Positions 24,247 to 35,819 of a stretch of DNA of 64,000 nucleotides are shown here, in pieces. The translations under genes were made by a program, and so were the position numbers. This stretch comes from Pseudorasbora parva (Eukaryota > Chordata > Actinopteri > Cypriniformes > Gobionidae), in contig NC_090191.1 in assembly GCF_024679245.1 (NCBI RefSeq), positions 42,363,024 through 42,427,023 on the forward strand, read 5' to 3'. The notes under the pieces are model-generated. The model saw only the letters and a program-made list of their open reading frames with translations. It searched no databases and was not told the DNA's origin. The stretch's first letter is position 1. The number at the start of each line of letters is the position of its first letter.

Positions 24247-25361
24247 ATAACAATATTATCAGGCATAACATTATGGAATAATATTGTGTTGGTCCCCCTT
24301 TTGTTGACCCGTCAAGGCATGGACTCCACCAGACCCCCTGAAGGTGTGCTGTATCTCACACCAAGATGTTAGCAGCAGATCCTTTAAGTCCTGTAAGCTG
24401 CGAGGTGGGGCCTTCATAGCACATCCCACAGATGCTCGATTGGATTGAGATCTGGGGAATCTGGAGGCCGAGTCGACGCCTCAAACTGGTTGTTGTGCTC
24501 CTCAAACCATTCCTGAAGCGTTTGTGCTTTGTGTCAGGAGCATTATCCTGCTGGAAGAGCCACAGCCACCAGAATACCGTTTCCATCAAAGGCTGAACAT
24601 GGTCTCAGCAATGCTTAGGTAGGTGGAGCGTGTCAAAGTAACATCCACATGGATGGAGGACCCAAGGTTTCCCAGCAGAACATTGGCCAAAGCATCACAC
24701 TGCCTCCGCCGGCTCGCCTTCTTCCCATAGTGCATCCTGGGGCCATGTGTTCCCCAGGTAAGCCACACACACACACACACACACCCGGCCATCCACGTGA
24801 TGTAAAAGAACACGTGATTCCTCAGACCAGGCCACCTTCTTCCATTGCTCCGTGGTCCAGTTCTGATGCTCACGTGCCACTGTTGGTGCTTTCGGTGGGG
24901 TCAGAGGTCAGAGGTCACCCTGACTGGTCCATACGCCTCAAACTGAGCTGCTCTGTGTATTCTGACAGCTTTCTATCAGAACCAGCATTAACTTCTGGAG
25001 CAGTTTGAGCTCCAGTAGCTCGTCTGTTTGATCGGACCACACGGGCCAGCCTTCGCTCCCCACGGTCATCAATGAGCCTTGGCCGCCCATGACCCTGTGG
25101 CCGGTTCTCCACTGGTCCTCTTGGAGCACTTTTGATAGATACTGACCACTGCAGACCGGGAACAGCCCACAAGAGCTGCAGTTCTGGAGATGCTCTGACC
25201 CAGTCGTCTAGCCGTCACAATCTGGCCAAACTCGCTCAAATCCTTACGCTTGCCCATTTCTCCTGCTTCACACACATCAACTCTGAGGACTAAATGTTCA
25301 CTTGCTGCCTAATATATCCCACCCACTTCACCTGTCAAAATGTTATTCCTGATCGGTGTAT
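24247..25361 (-). pseudogene. Tc1-like transposon with decayed transposase (copy A)
   Basis: The transposase runs right to left. Its N-terminus [20 protein letters not shown] (from 25254) opens a helix-turn-helix domain with [20 protein letters not shown] patch follows at about 25070-25085, then EHQNWTTEQWKKVAWSEES (about 24850), a QQDNAP block with the second catalytic Asp (about 24550) and PDLNPIEHLWD in another frame (about 24440) with the catalytic Glu. At least three frameshifts and stops break it, a CA run (24763-24784) lies within it, and the first catalytic position reads WSEES where WSDES is usual. Remnant inverted-repeat ends contain ATCAGGCATAACATTATG (24258 on) and a mutated match (25341-25360). 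Not functional. Confidence 0.9.
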
Positions 25362-25979
25362 ATTTTAATGTCTTTTATTCCTGTCTGTAAAACATTTGAA
25401 ATGTGAAAGCTGTTCGGTCGGTTGTATTATTATTGGACTATTGTGCTTTTCCAAGCGATTTGATTTTCACCAGCCAGATGATATAATGAGCACAAAAAAA
25501 AAATCTCATAAAACACTGAAGGAGGGACACGAGCCACGAAAACACAGGAGCGCAACTGAAGTCACTACAACAATCTGCCGTCGCTTCATAAAGCTGTCTG
25601 GCCTTTCTTCAGATCCGTCAGGAGGTTCATTCGGATCACTTTCTGTAAAGTCTGAGGGTCAGAGCTGCTCGTTTGCTTCTGTTATCAGAGATAGAGACTG
25701 GAGACGGTTTCATGCTTCACATGATTCACTGAAAGCTCAGGAAAACCTTTAGAAAAAGAAGAGAAATTATAGGCTAGATATTAATGCATTAAAATGCACT
25801 TTTGTCACAAATGAGTGAATTTAAAAGGTCTTGTGCATTTTTCTTTTTTCCACTTATAATGTTAGTCAAGCAACCACAAAAAAGTTTTTTTTTCACTTGC
25901 TTTTAGACTAGAGTGAGTCTTAAAGAACCAGTTCACCCAAAAATGAGGCCTTAAAAGTGTCTTGATTTGGCAGAAAGTC
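25362..25979. other. Intergenic sequence, no gene recognised
   Basis: The frame at 25396-25752 (118 codons) has no known domain. A short TTCACCC-type fragment (TTAAAGAACCAGTTCACCC) sits at about 25920-25945. Confidence 0.45.
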
Positions 25980-26864
25980 TTAAAGGGGTCATATAATGCC
26001 CCTTTTTACAAGATGTAAAATAAGAGTGTTTTACAGAGTGTGTGGGAAGTTTTAGCTCAAAATATCCTACAGGTATTTTTTTAATTTATTTATAATTTAT
26101 TTCTTGCTTTTTAAACATTTTACCACCATAACAAAAAGGAAAAAATAATTAAATAAAAAATAAAATAAAAATAAAAAAAACAGAAGGAATACATTGATGT
26201 TGATGGTTATGGTACAAGTGAAAAAGTAAAACAAAGCAAAATAAAAATAAAAAATACAATATTTTTTTTTATGGCATTTTAAAATTGTCACTTTTTTTAG
26301 GGTGAAGAAAAAAACACGCTGTTTTGTGTGTGTCCCTTTTAAATGCAAATGAGCTGCTGCTCCCCGCCCCCTTTCAGAAAGAGGGTGGAGCTTAAAGAGC
26401 TTATGTTAGCAGCTCTGATTACCTCACGCAGACACACACTGAAAATGTCCCAAAAAAAATTGCCTTTTTATGATCAAACCGGAGTCAGACAATGATGGAG
26501 AGACTCAAGAAGAAGAGACAACATGTAGCATGAGACATTTCTGAAGAGTTAGCTAAATGAAAGCTGATGTCTTAAGTCATTAATTAGTATATTCTATCAT
26601 GATAATCTATAAACCGCTGGTGTGGGAACTGTTGTGAGATGATGTAAATTTTAGGGTTTGTGATGTCACTAACCCGTGAATAAGCTCATTTTAGTCCCTA
26701 CCAGCCATTTGTTGTACTCCTCAAAGAGGTTTCTGTAAATCAAAATATCTCCCTTTTCTTTGAACTTTGTCGTAACTTTGCAGATGTTTTTTTTAGGTTC
26801 AAACAGCAACACCACACTGACTACAGATAAAAAAAAGTCAAATGTTAATCAACCATCCCTTTAA
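25980..26864 (+). mobile_element. TTAA-type element (TTAAAGGGGTCATATAATG family)
   Basis: Left end TTAAAGGGGTCATATAATG (25980 on) and right end ATCCCTTTAA (26855-26864). Internal landmarks are GAGCTGCTGCTCCCCGCCCC and GAACTTTGTCGTAACTTTGC then AGATG, familiar from a widespread teleost repeat. An A-rich segment (26140-26260) looks like an internal expansion. No transposase. Confidence 0.75.
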
Positions 26865-26970
26865 ATTCAATATCATGGCATTCAATTAGGGCCCTATGAT
26901 GCAGGAATTACAGTTTTATGATGTCTTTATGATCTTGTTGAAGCTTCAACGTGGTAGTTGCGTAGCCTTT
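26865..26970. other. Spacer between dispersed elements
   Basis: No feature recognised. Confidence 0.4.
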
Positions 26971-27113
26971 TAATGGAGGGACAAAAATCTCTCAGATTTC
27001 ATCAAAAATATCTTCATTTGTTTTCTGAAGATGAACAAAAGTCTTACGGGTTTTAGAACGACATGAGGGCGAGTAAATGTTGATGGGATTTTCATTTTTG
27101 GGTGAACTAACTA
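26971..27113 (-). mobile_element. TTCACCC-family element end, inverted
   Basis: GACATGAGGGCGAGTAAATG then TTTTCATTTTTGGGTGAAC is the reverse complement of the family end also seen at 5152, 7724 and, in shorter form, 35700. Confidence 0.75.
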
Positions 27114-29182
27114 ATCTTTTTACATATGAATCCACACATACTCTGACCCTGAGTGTCACTACATCATGTCATAAACACACAAAGCTCAAAGGTCTTCAAG
27201 GCAACCCGTCAAAATAAAAGTTTGGTTTAACTTGAAGAAATTATGACTTCATGTAATGGAATTGTCTTTGTGTAATAATACTAATAATGCAGTTATTATT
27301 AAAACTAAAAATTCCTTTTTCAGGAATAACCACAATTTAATTTAATTTTCATTTGATTAAAAATAAATTAAATTTTATGTCTTCATTTGATCACCAGAGA
27401 AAAATTAATACACAACACAGAAAAAAAAGAAAAAAAACATTTACAGGGCCCTATAATGTATTTGTTTTTGTTAAACTTTTAATAAATTGCTTAAAAAAAA
27501 TTCTGTTTCATGATTTCAATTAATTAGACATGGTTTATATTTTTTTTTTAAAGTAATTTAACCATACAAATTTAAATAAGACCCTATGGGGCCCTAAATT
27601 TAGTTGCAAAAAAAAAAAAAAAAGCTCATGGAGTTAAACGGATCACACTACTGAGCAATAAACATGCCGACGATACCAAGATATTATGCTGTGCCTTGTT
27701 TGCTTCATTTCAATCGTTTGTAAACCAGTCTCAGGTCAAGCTGGATTTGCAGACATATTAAGATTAAAAAACAATGTTGTGCCTTCTATATTGGATCCGA
27801 CAGGAATGGTGCAATGCACTTATCTGAGTAAAACAAGTTTTTTTATTTGTAATAGTATTGCATTGTTACAGATGGTATTGATTATGTGTACGTGTCTAAC
27901 AGAACAAACCTCAGCACGCTGTCACAGGCTGGAGAATCCTTTATTTGTTCGGTTATTGCGATTCGGGATCCGATCGGACATGTATGGGATCAGACTCGCA
28001 AAGCCCAACGTCCCGGGGCTGAGTGTTTTCCAGACGGGCTACCAAAACGGAAGCCCGTCGGCAGGCCGATGAATCTTAAATAGTGAAATAACATTTATTT
28101 CTTGATCTGTGTTGTTCACTCTCTCGACTTGATACTTGACACGTGTGTGTGCGTGTGTGCGGTTTTTGCTTTTATCTACCGATCGGGCGGGCCAAGTAAT
28201 ACAAAAACAATATTCCAATCAATCGCGGGTGGATGAGAAATAAATCATGTTTGTTTGATAAAGACATTTTGCAAGCCCTGTGAGAGAATCAATCCGGTGC
28301 CGCTTTCAAGACAATCCCTCATGTGAACTGATAGGAGCAGAAGCTCATTAAATATTCAAATCTTATCCAATCCTAGCCGTGGGCATTTACTTCCAAGTCT
28401 CCAGTGACACGCCCATCAGAACCCAGCGTTCAGCAGAAAGCCTCAAAACCAGTGGAGAAAATAGCCTATTAATTATTAGTTATGATGTTTTTGAATGTAA
28501 AAACCACACAAATTAATTGGTCTTAAAATGGTTTATCTTAAATTTATCTGAAGAAACCCTGTGAGTGTAGCGATGACACTTTTTGAATGTTTAAGCGAGT
28601 TGCTAAGTCAATCATGAGCTCCCTCATTAATTATTCATGTCCTGTGCGGAGTGGCTCAGAATACAGTGTGAAGACAGAGGACATTTTCCAGGCCGTTTCA
28701 TCGTCTTCTGCTGCTGTTTATCTGCCTTTAGAGCTCTTTTGTCTGAATTAGCAATGAAACACAGTTTAATGCTCTACTGACTTTCTATTAGTTGTGCTGT
28801 TTTCAGCGCCTCGGCTTATAAAGCCTCGTGTTCGATCAGATAAACATTGCCGCTGTTGAAGTGGAAGAATCCGCTTTAATCTGATCTGCAACTCTACAGG
28901 CTTAACCTTTACAACTTTATACAGTGACACTATTGATACTGTTTACAATATACTTTTAATGTATGCACTGGTATTGCAGGAATCAATTTAAACAATTTCT
29001 AAAATAATATTTTATTTTAAAAAGTGCCTAATATGTAGAAAGTGGCTCGTCATCACAATCATTTATAAATTACATGACTCGTTTTCAATTTTAAACTGCA
29101 AAATTTCATAACTTGAGTAGCCTAGTTTGCATTACTGTTGGTAGCTGAACATTTCTATCATGAAATCGTTGTCTAATACTTG
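27114..29182. other. Intergenic sequence, no gene recognised
   Basis: AT-rich with A-runs (27421-27435, 27607-27623). The frame at 27686-28072 (128 codons) has no recognisable family. A short run AACCCGTCAAAATAAAAG (27205 on) recurs at 38598 and is probably an element fragment. About 28600-28900 is non-repetitive with balanced composition and might be regulatory. Confidence 0.45.
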
Positions 29183-29395
29183 CATAGCGCAGATATGACG
29201 CGATTGACAGGCGACTCCTCAAACGCTACGCTGACACGTCCCGGCCCTTAGTTAAAATAGCAATTTTCTCATAATTTACAAAATAGTTGGAAACATTTGG
29301 GATATTGTAGGTACTCAACTGAACAAAATCTATAACACTGGCCTAGAGGTTTTTGGATGTTTTACTGCAAAAATCCTACATAGTGCAGCTTTAAA
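29183..29395 (-). mobile_element. Inverted copy of the AGGTGCACTATGCAG-type TTAA element (terminal 210 bp)
   Basis: Read on the minus strand it gives GCTGCACTATGTAGGATTTT, CTAGGCCAGTGTTATAGATT, GGACGTGTCAGCGTAGCG, matching 49888-50105 closely. The other end is not present, so it is truncated. Confidence 0.8.
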
Positions 29396-29812
29396 GCCAA
29401 GAATCACTCTATAGATACTCTCCCAGTTATTTAAGACAGCTCGAGAGGTCTCTCAAGTGGTTAGGAGTGTCCAGTAGGGGCTGGAGATGGCACTGAGGAG
29501 ACAGAGACGTGCGCAGATCTTTCATGAGAGGGAGAATGTGTTCGAAATGTTTGACGACGAGCAGTTCATCAAATCATCAATCAAGGCATCATCTTTGTCA
29601 GCGCTGGTTAAAATTGGCCTGAACCTTTTATAACATGTTTCCACTGTTTGACTAATTCAGCAAGCAGTAGCGATCGCTTCTTCCTCCCACCAGTTAGGTT
29701 TTCTTTTGGAATGGGTGGCTGATTATATCATGAAATCTAGGCTATGTATCGGCAAGGTTAGTTAAAATGTGTAATTTTGTGGAAAAATGTGTTTCTCTTT
29801 CATTTCCAATGT
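29396..29812. other. Intergenic sequence, no gene recognised
   Basis: Nothing recognised in this stretch left of the hAT-like element. Confidence 0.4.
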
Positions 29813-30192
29813 GTATATCATAGTGTTGTCACGAAACCTAATTTTTGACTTCGATACGATACCAGAATAAAATAGCTCGTTACCGATACTAAATCGATAC
29901 CACGGTAAAAACAAACAAAAAACAGGTAATATGAATAATATGACAACAGAACTTATTATTCATTGTTTTATTTTTTTTAACTAAAAATTCACTTGGCCAG
30001 CATGTTCCTGCATGCCCTGGTTTTTGACCATTGGTGGTTTTCTATGTTTCATTGTTTGCTTAGCATTAATCACAGAATATGTCTGCCTTAAGACCTGCAC
30101 TGATCTAATTACCTCAGCTGTATACGCTCACTAAAGACATATCCGACTGTGTTTACCTCAATACTCCCCAGACCATGAGCTAACTGCTATCT

Positions 30193-31410
30193 ATGAGGAG
30201 AGAGTTGGCTGAAGCAACGGCAGACGACCGTGAGTTACAAGCTGTAATAGACAAAATCCACCTGCCAGGAGATCAGAGGTTGACAAATCCATATCAGAGC
30301 TTTAAAGATGAGCTGTCAGTTGTGCATGGTGTGCTCCTGAGAGGGGAACGGATTGTCATACCTACCTCCATGCGCTCACAAATGGCAAAACTCACGCATG
30401 AAGGACACTTAGAAAAATGCAAGAGTTTTGATGTATTGGCCACACATGAATAGGGACATTGAAGCACTGGTGCAGCGCTGCGAGACATGTCAACGGCACA
30501 GGTACCAGCAACCTAAGGAACCCCTAATGGCCCACAGTAAACCTGAGGAACCATGGAGAAAAGTAGGAACAGACTTGTTTCATCTGGCAGGGAGGGACTA
30601 CCTAGTCATCATGGACTACAAGTCAAACTACCCAGAGCTGGCGATGCTGACTAATACAACAGCACAGCAGGTGATAAAACACACTAAAGCCATCTTTGCT
30701 AGACATGGAATTCCGCTGACTGTGGTGAGTGACAATAGACCACAGTTCAGCAATCAGGACTACAGAGACTTTGGAGACACTTATGGGTTTAAACATGTAA
30801 CATCAAGTCCACTATACCCCCAGTTAACCGACTTGGCTGAAAAAGGAGTGCAGATAGTGAAGCGGCTGCTGAAGAAAGCTGCTGAGACTGGAGAGGATCC
30901 TTATTTAGCACAGCTAAACTACAGAGCATCCCCTTTTGAATGTGGACGGTCTCCAGGTGAAATTCTCATGAACAGGAAGCTGAGAACACGGCTACCCTCA
31001 GCAGAGCACCTGCTTCAAAAGAGATTATTCAAAGAAAAATAGCCAAAGCAGAACCTATGACAGGAATGCCAAGCATTTATGTCCACTGGAACAAAAGGAT
31101 ACGGTACGTGTCAGATGTAAAGGAAAATGGGGACCTGTAGCGAAAGTCATCAAAGAGAACACCAAGATCCTACGAGGTACTTACTGAGTATGGTAACACG
31201 CTGCGAAGAAATTGCCGTCATCTTCTGAAAGTGCCAGACACCTGTATTGAGAGTACAGATGCAGTTATCTATGATGGACTAACTGAGCAAACACGAGTAG
31301 AAAAAAACTCATCAAGCTCTACAGCTGTCACTGAAAGTATCACAGAAAACTCACCTTTCACTGAGATGGGTCGGGGAAGACCACCGTCACGCAATGAAAC
31401 CTAAAAGACT
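30193..31410 (+). pseudogene. Ty3/gypsy retrotransposon integrase remnant
   Basis: Three reading-frame segments cover the integrase end of a pol polyprotein. At 30193-30425 there is a pre-integrase region reaching the HEGH half of the HHCC zinc site. A frame change then leads to 30428-31042, with YWPHMNRDIEALVQRCETCQ (the CxxC half), VGTDLF (first catalytic Asp), VVSDNRPQF (second Asp; Gly is usual where Arg stands) and LAEKGVQIVKRLL (catalytic Glu). A third segment (about 31045-31270) carries WGPVAKV and RRNCRHLLKVP, a C-terminal part. Lesions are codons lost and a frameshift at the zinc site, a stop after 31040 and further shifts. No gag, protease, RT or LTRs were found, so the copy is dead. 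The family resembles K02A2.6-like gypsy polyproteins in fish. Confidence 0.9.
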
Positions 31411-31571
31411 GATAGAAGAGTGCTAAGTTGGTTTGAAATAAATGTTTACTTAGTATTTAGTGAGTATTTGCATAGTTATATGCAACAAAGTTTTGTGCAG
31501 CTAATGCTAGAAATACGCTGCAAAATTGGGTCTGAACCTCCTTGTTTTTATGTTATTATGAGTAAGTGCTA

Positions 31572-33682
31572 TTAAAGGGTTACTTTAGCAATTAGCATAT
31601 GGCTTTGTATCAGTAGAAACCCTGGAGTATATTCAAATGATTGTGCTTCCCCCCCTCATATCCCCCTGAGACAAGAGATTTATGCATTTTATTTCTGGAA
31701 AAATTCCTCCTATGATGCAAAATGACGATATTTGCATCATAGGAGGAATGTTTGGAATAAGGCTAAAGACTACAGCCAGCAGAGGGAGCCATTTCCGCAT
31801 GTTTTGAACCCGCGCATGAGGGATGGAGATAACACTCAGCTCGCAGGGAGAGCTCAGCTGGCAGCTGCAGGCACTCATTTAAACGGAGCTATGGTGAGCA
31901 ATGGAAGTCTTTTAAAGGGTCATGAAACCCCAAAACACTTTTTTTGAGATGTAAACAGATATGTATAGGCTGCACATCATTGAAAACACTAAGGGTACTC
32001 ATTAATGGTATTCATATGTGAAAATAGTTATTTTTGCATTTTTCAGAGCGATTTCTGTCTTCCGGGTTGAAAAGCTTAGTCGGAGCAACGTCACAAATGC
32101 TGACGTCGGCGCGGCCTTTTCGGCCCAAGTATGGGCTGCTGGGCACATGCTGACGTCGACCGCACCGAGCGACTCTCTATATATTCATGACATAAAGCTC
32201 ATTCAGTCCAATCCCTGCGCTGTAGTATGCATACAAGATAATTTAGTTAATATGCATGAGACAGTCACTTCTGTCAGGCTCGTCTTCCATCATTATTGTA
32301 GAGATATGGTGGGGAAGTTTTGGAAGCAGCGTGCGGAAAAGTCACGGAGGAAAGCTAGGCGTTGTGCTGATACGAAGTAACGTAAAGGGCGGCGAGCGAG
32401 CTGTAACCGGCGCCGTCTGTGGAAGCCTTTGCTACAAAGGCTCGGTAAAGTAAAATTAACTTGAGCAATCACACGCCGAACCTGCAAGCGTTGACTATCT
32501 ATGTCAGGAGTGCAAAATAACCAATCTGTTAATCTGTAGGCTAATGAACAAAAGCCACGTCCTCTCCGTTTTATTTGTCGTCACAGCCATGCACTAAACC
32601 GCATGTGTTCGGGCTCTCAGTGAAACAGTGTGCATATTTGTACAAATATAGATTTAGCTGCCGATTGATAGACAGCGCGGATCGTCACGGCAACCCAGCG
32701 CGCGTCGCTCTGCTTCAGATGCGCGGTCGAGACTACTGTCACATCGCATGTTAGGTGGTTCACGTTCTCTTATCACGTCGGCGCGTTGTTCATCTTGCCA
32801 AACAGCGTGCATATTTGGACAAATATAGTTTTATCACGTTTGCAAAATATTTCGTCATGCAGAATAACATTTATTTTCATTTCTCACTGAATTATGCTGG
32901 TTTGAACTTTGAAGAGCTGAATGATTTGCGATCTCTGCTGCACGCCACTCATAGCTCTCTCATTCGCTGTACTCATCCCTCATTTAATCTCACTGTGGAA
33001 AACAATGCCAACGTGAACCAAGAACATGTCTCAGATCCGCTGTAACTGCTGCTGTTGGTATCGCTAGTCTTAATGCACCTACTGACACTCCCCTATTTAT
33101 GCAAACTTTCCCTCTTTCCACACAATACCATCCCACCTTTTCACAGTCGACCACTCCCCTTTTAACAAGCTTTTTCAAATCGAAGGTGTGAAAAAACACC
33201 GCTGCAGCAGGGGGGTTTCATGACCCTTTAACTTCTCAAATTAATTTCTGTGAAAGTTAAGCTTGCAAAGGCATGAACTGAAAAGCGCCAGACTGAACTC
33301 GCATTGTGAATGTATGCCGCGAGTGTAGTCGCGATTACCTCAGCTCTCATCAAGAGCTCATTTCTCTCACTCCTGCAGTTAGTGCTCAGTGCTGTGATAC
33401 TCGTGCGGCGACTCACTCATTATAATTGACAGACACGTTCAGGTTTTAATGGTAGTCTTCAACTCAGTCACAGTAATCCAGTAGGTGGCTTTGGGAATGG
33501 CCTAACAGGGCAGCGAAGCATTCTGGGAATTGGAGTCTTTCATCCCCATGAGTCAAAAATACATTTTCTGTCTTTTCTCAGTCTAGAAGGCACCAAATTC
33601 AAAAATAATTTCACATTTCTACTACATTGATGACCCAGTTTAAATACAGATTCATCTTCCCAGCGCTGAAGTACCCCTTTAA
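31572..33682. mobile_element. TTAA-target element A (outer of a nested pair)
   Basis: TTAA at 31572-31575 and 33679-33682. Termini AGGGTTACTTTAGC (31576 on) and, opposite strand from 33678, AGGGGTACTTCAGC match at 12 of 14. Another TTAA element sits inside. A perfect 18-bp hairpin (TTCCTCCTATGATGCAAA, 31704-31721 with 31731-31748) lies near the left end. Kolobok- or piggyBac-type by target site; no transposase. Confidence 0.75.
31912..33231. mobile_element. TTAA-target element B nested in element A
   Basis: TTAA at 31912-31915 and 33228-33231 with perfect 16-bp inverted termini, AGGGTCATGAAACCCC (31916-31931) and its complement (33212-33227). The 1.3-kb interior is CpG-containing and has open frames (32018-32380, 32755-33045) without recognisable transposase motifs. 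The better-preserved ends indicate a later insertion than element A. Confidence 0.88.
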
Positions 33683-33928
33683 GGTTGACAGACCTAATTT
33701 AATTTATAGTAAAAAAAAAAAGGGAGATGTACTGATACTGACTATTGTAACAGTAACCACCAGAGGGCGCCGTTTGGCAGTGTTCTCATTATATTGCTTG
33801 TAAACGAATGAAGAACAATAAAGCACTCTGAGGAATGGCGGTCTGTGTGAATAGTGCAGTCAATACAGTACCGTTTGTAATCGCAATACTTTTCTAGTAC
33901 CGGTATATCGTGCAACACTAGTGTATCA

Positions 33929-34256
33929 TAATGTATTCTATTGAAAATAATTAAATGTAAAAATTCAATGTGAATTTATCTGAGAATATTCTTAAGAAGG
34001 AAATCTATTCAGTGATTGGTTCATGCCTATGACATCATCCAAAATCCTGTTTGTGGCACAGCAAAGTTTCGTAAATCCACTCTGAGACTGACACTTCAGA
34101 TTTAGTCCTACGCTTCACTTAAAGATTGGGACGCTTGATAACTAACTTTTAAGCGCAGCTTTGAGCCAAGAATTGTTTTACTCTTAAGTCAGTTCTTAGC
34201 AGTGTTCTTGTGAGTAATTCTAAGATGCTTGATAAATACGGGCCCAGATTTATTAC
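33929..34256. repeat. Dispersed MITE fragment ending TTGATAAATACGGGCCC
   Basis: About 34000-34256 reads like a common teleost repeat (TTCATGCCTATGACATCATC, CTTCACTTAAAGATTGGGAC, GATGCTTGATAAATACGGGC). Recognised by text; termini not resolved. Confidence 0.5.
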
Positions 34257-34754
34257 AGTGAGAATCTGTCTCATGAATGTCTCAATGCACAAAATCCTGC
34301 AAAGTTTGTTCTTCTGATTCCAGTCGCTGTCGTTCTCTGAGTTGTTCTCTCAGCCTTCAGGTCTGTGACTGTGTGGGTGATCTGAATCTGTGTTTTTTCT
34401 TCTTCTTTTCCTCGGGTCTATGTTGGGTGACTAGTTTAGACAGGTCTGAACCGCCCCGTCTGAGAGCTGCGCACGCTTGATTAAACGACGCCAGCGGGAG
34501 TTTGAGCATCCGACGGCCAATCACACCGGTGAGACGCGCTTTATCTGGGACTGTCGACAGCACGGATAATCAGCATTCATCGTGTGTTTGCTTTAGTGTT
34601 TCGGGGAATTTGATGATGTTTCATCAGCAGTTCTGAATTGAGTCTTAACCACGGCCGCGTCCCATTTCGCGGGCTTTCTGTCTGTTTCTCTCTGAGTTTA
34701 ATTGCCTTTGAGCGCACCTGCAATTATGCTGTCAGACGCTCGCGGCCCCCACAG

Positions 34755-34759
<5 letters not shown>
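34257..34759. other. Non-repetitive intergenic segment
   Basis: No coding exon seen. It carries a few CpG-rich stretches (34450-34560, 34650-34670). Open frames at 34277-34480 and 34357-34563 show nothing known. Confidence 0.45.

Positions 34760-34834
<75 letters not shown>
34760..34834. repeat. (CT)n microsatellite
   Basis: Uninterrupted CT run of about 75 bp. Confidence 0.98.
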
Positions 34835-34835
<1 letters not shown>

Positions 34836-35256
34836 ACGATCGTCACCTCTGAAATCACACTGAATGCACTTAATTGTTTCAGTCTGTGGAAAAGCGTGGC
34901 TGTCCAAAACATTTTGCCATTAGTGCGATTATCTCAAGAAGCGTCCGTCCGCCTGTTCGTCTCTCTCTGTAGTTGCAGGTAATTCCCCGAACATAAATGT
35001 GCTGTCAGTCAGTTCGGCGTTCACTATATTAGCACACACTGTTGTCAGCGTTTCGGTTTTGTACAGTTGAAGGGCTCATCGTACAGTTTTCTATCATTGT
35101 TTGTTTGCCTGAGGCTCACTCATCAAGGTTGGGATAGTTCACCATGATTTCCTCTCCCTCAAGCCATCCTAGGTGTATATGACTTTCTTCTTTCACCCAA
35201 ACACAATCAGTTATATTAAAGGAGTCATGAATGGCATTGTGTTATAATGCGTGCAC
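34835..35256. other. Intergenic sequence, no gene recognised
   Basis: Nothing recognised apart from TTCACCC-like text near 35140-35230. Confidence 0.4.
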
Positions 35257-35695
35257 TAAACACCAATCAGGCATAACATTATAACCACTGACAGGTGAAT
35301 AACACTGATGATCTCTTCATCACGGCTCCTGTTAGTGGGTGGGATATATTAGGCAGCAAGTGAACATTTAGTCCTCAGAGTTGATGTGTGTGAAGCAGGA
35401 GAAATGGGCAAGCGTAAGGATTTGAGCGAGTTTGGCCAGATTGTGACGGCTAGACGACTGGGTCAGAGCATCTCCAAAACTGCAGCTCTTGTGGGCTGTT
35501 CCCAGTCTGCAGTGGTCAGTATCTATCAAAAGTGCTCCAAGGAAGGACCAGTGGAGAACCGGCCACAGGGTCATGGGCGGCCAAGGCTCACTGATGACCG
35601 TGGGGAGCAAAGGCTGGCCGTGTGATCAGGGTGTCCATGCTGATCCCTGTCCACCGCCGAAAGCGCCAACAGTGGGCAAGTGAGGCTGAAAGAAG
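35257..35695 (+). pseudogene. Tc1-like transposon remnant, copy B (5' end with partial transposase)
   Basis: Starts at a TA with the inverted-repeat text CACCAATCAGGCATAACATT and ACCACTGACAGGTGAATAAC. The transposase frame then reads [20 protein letters not shown] (from 35404) and [17 protein letters not shown], close to copy A. The frame stops at 35623-35625. A later out-of-phase piece (about 35638-35680) reads MLIPVHRRKRQQWA, so part of the middle is deleted and the DDE domain is missing beyond it. Confidence 0.9.
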
Positions 35696-35699
35696 AAAG

Positions 35700-35762
35700 A
35701 CACCAAGGATGCCTTGAAGGTGAGTAAATTATGAATATTTTTGGGGTGAACTAACCTTTAAG
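35700..35762 (-). mobile_element. TTCACCC-family element end, inverted fragment
   Basis: GGTGAGTAAATTATGAATAT then TTGGGGTGAACTAACCTTTA abuts the truncated Tc1 copy, suggesting one element was deleted into the other. Confidence 0.65.
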
Positions 35763-35819
35763 CAAGAATCATCAGTTGGTGTGTTTAAGACTTTATGTAA
35801 GTATCCTCTTTCCCATCTT

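Larger units (their letters stand above)
29821..33920. mobile_element. hAT-like composite element, 4.1 kb, with an 8-bp target duplication
   Basis: Termini are TAGTGTTGTCACGA at left and, on the opposite strand at right, TAGTGTTGCACGA. They are flanked by GTATATCA (29813-29820) and GTGTATCA (33921-33928), which agree at 7 of 8 positions; 8-bp duplications are typical of hAT. No hAT transposase is visible. The inside is made of other elements: a Ty3/gypsy pol fragment (30193-31410) and two nested TTAA elements. The non-autonomous hAT assignment is inference from ends and duplication length. Confidence 0.65.

Noticed and set aside
25396..25752. 118-codon frame between repeats
   Set aside because: No recognisable domain, no splice or promoter context; length is within chance expectation for this much sequence.
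27686..28072. 128-codon frame with a hydrophobic start
   Set aside because: No family resemblance and no context; composition changes abruptly within the frame.
32018..33045. Transposase genes inside TTAA element B
   Set aside because: Frames are short and show no DDE or zinc-finger pattern, so the element is treated as non-autonomous.
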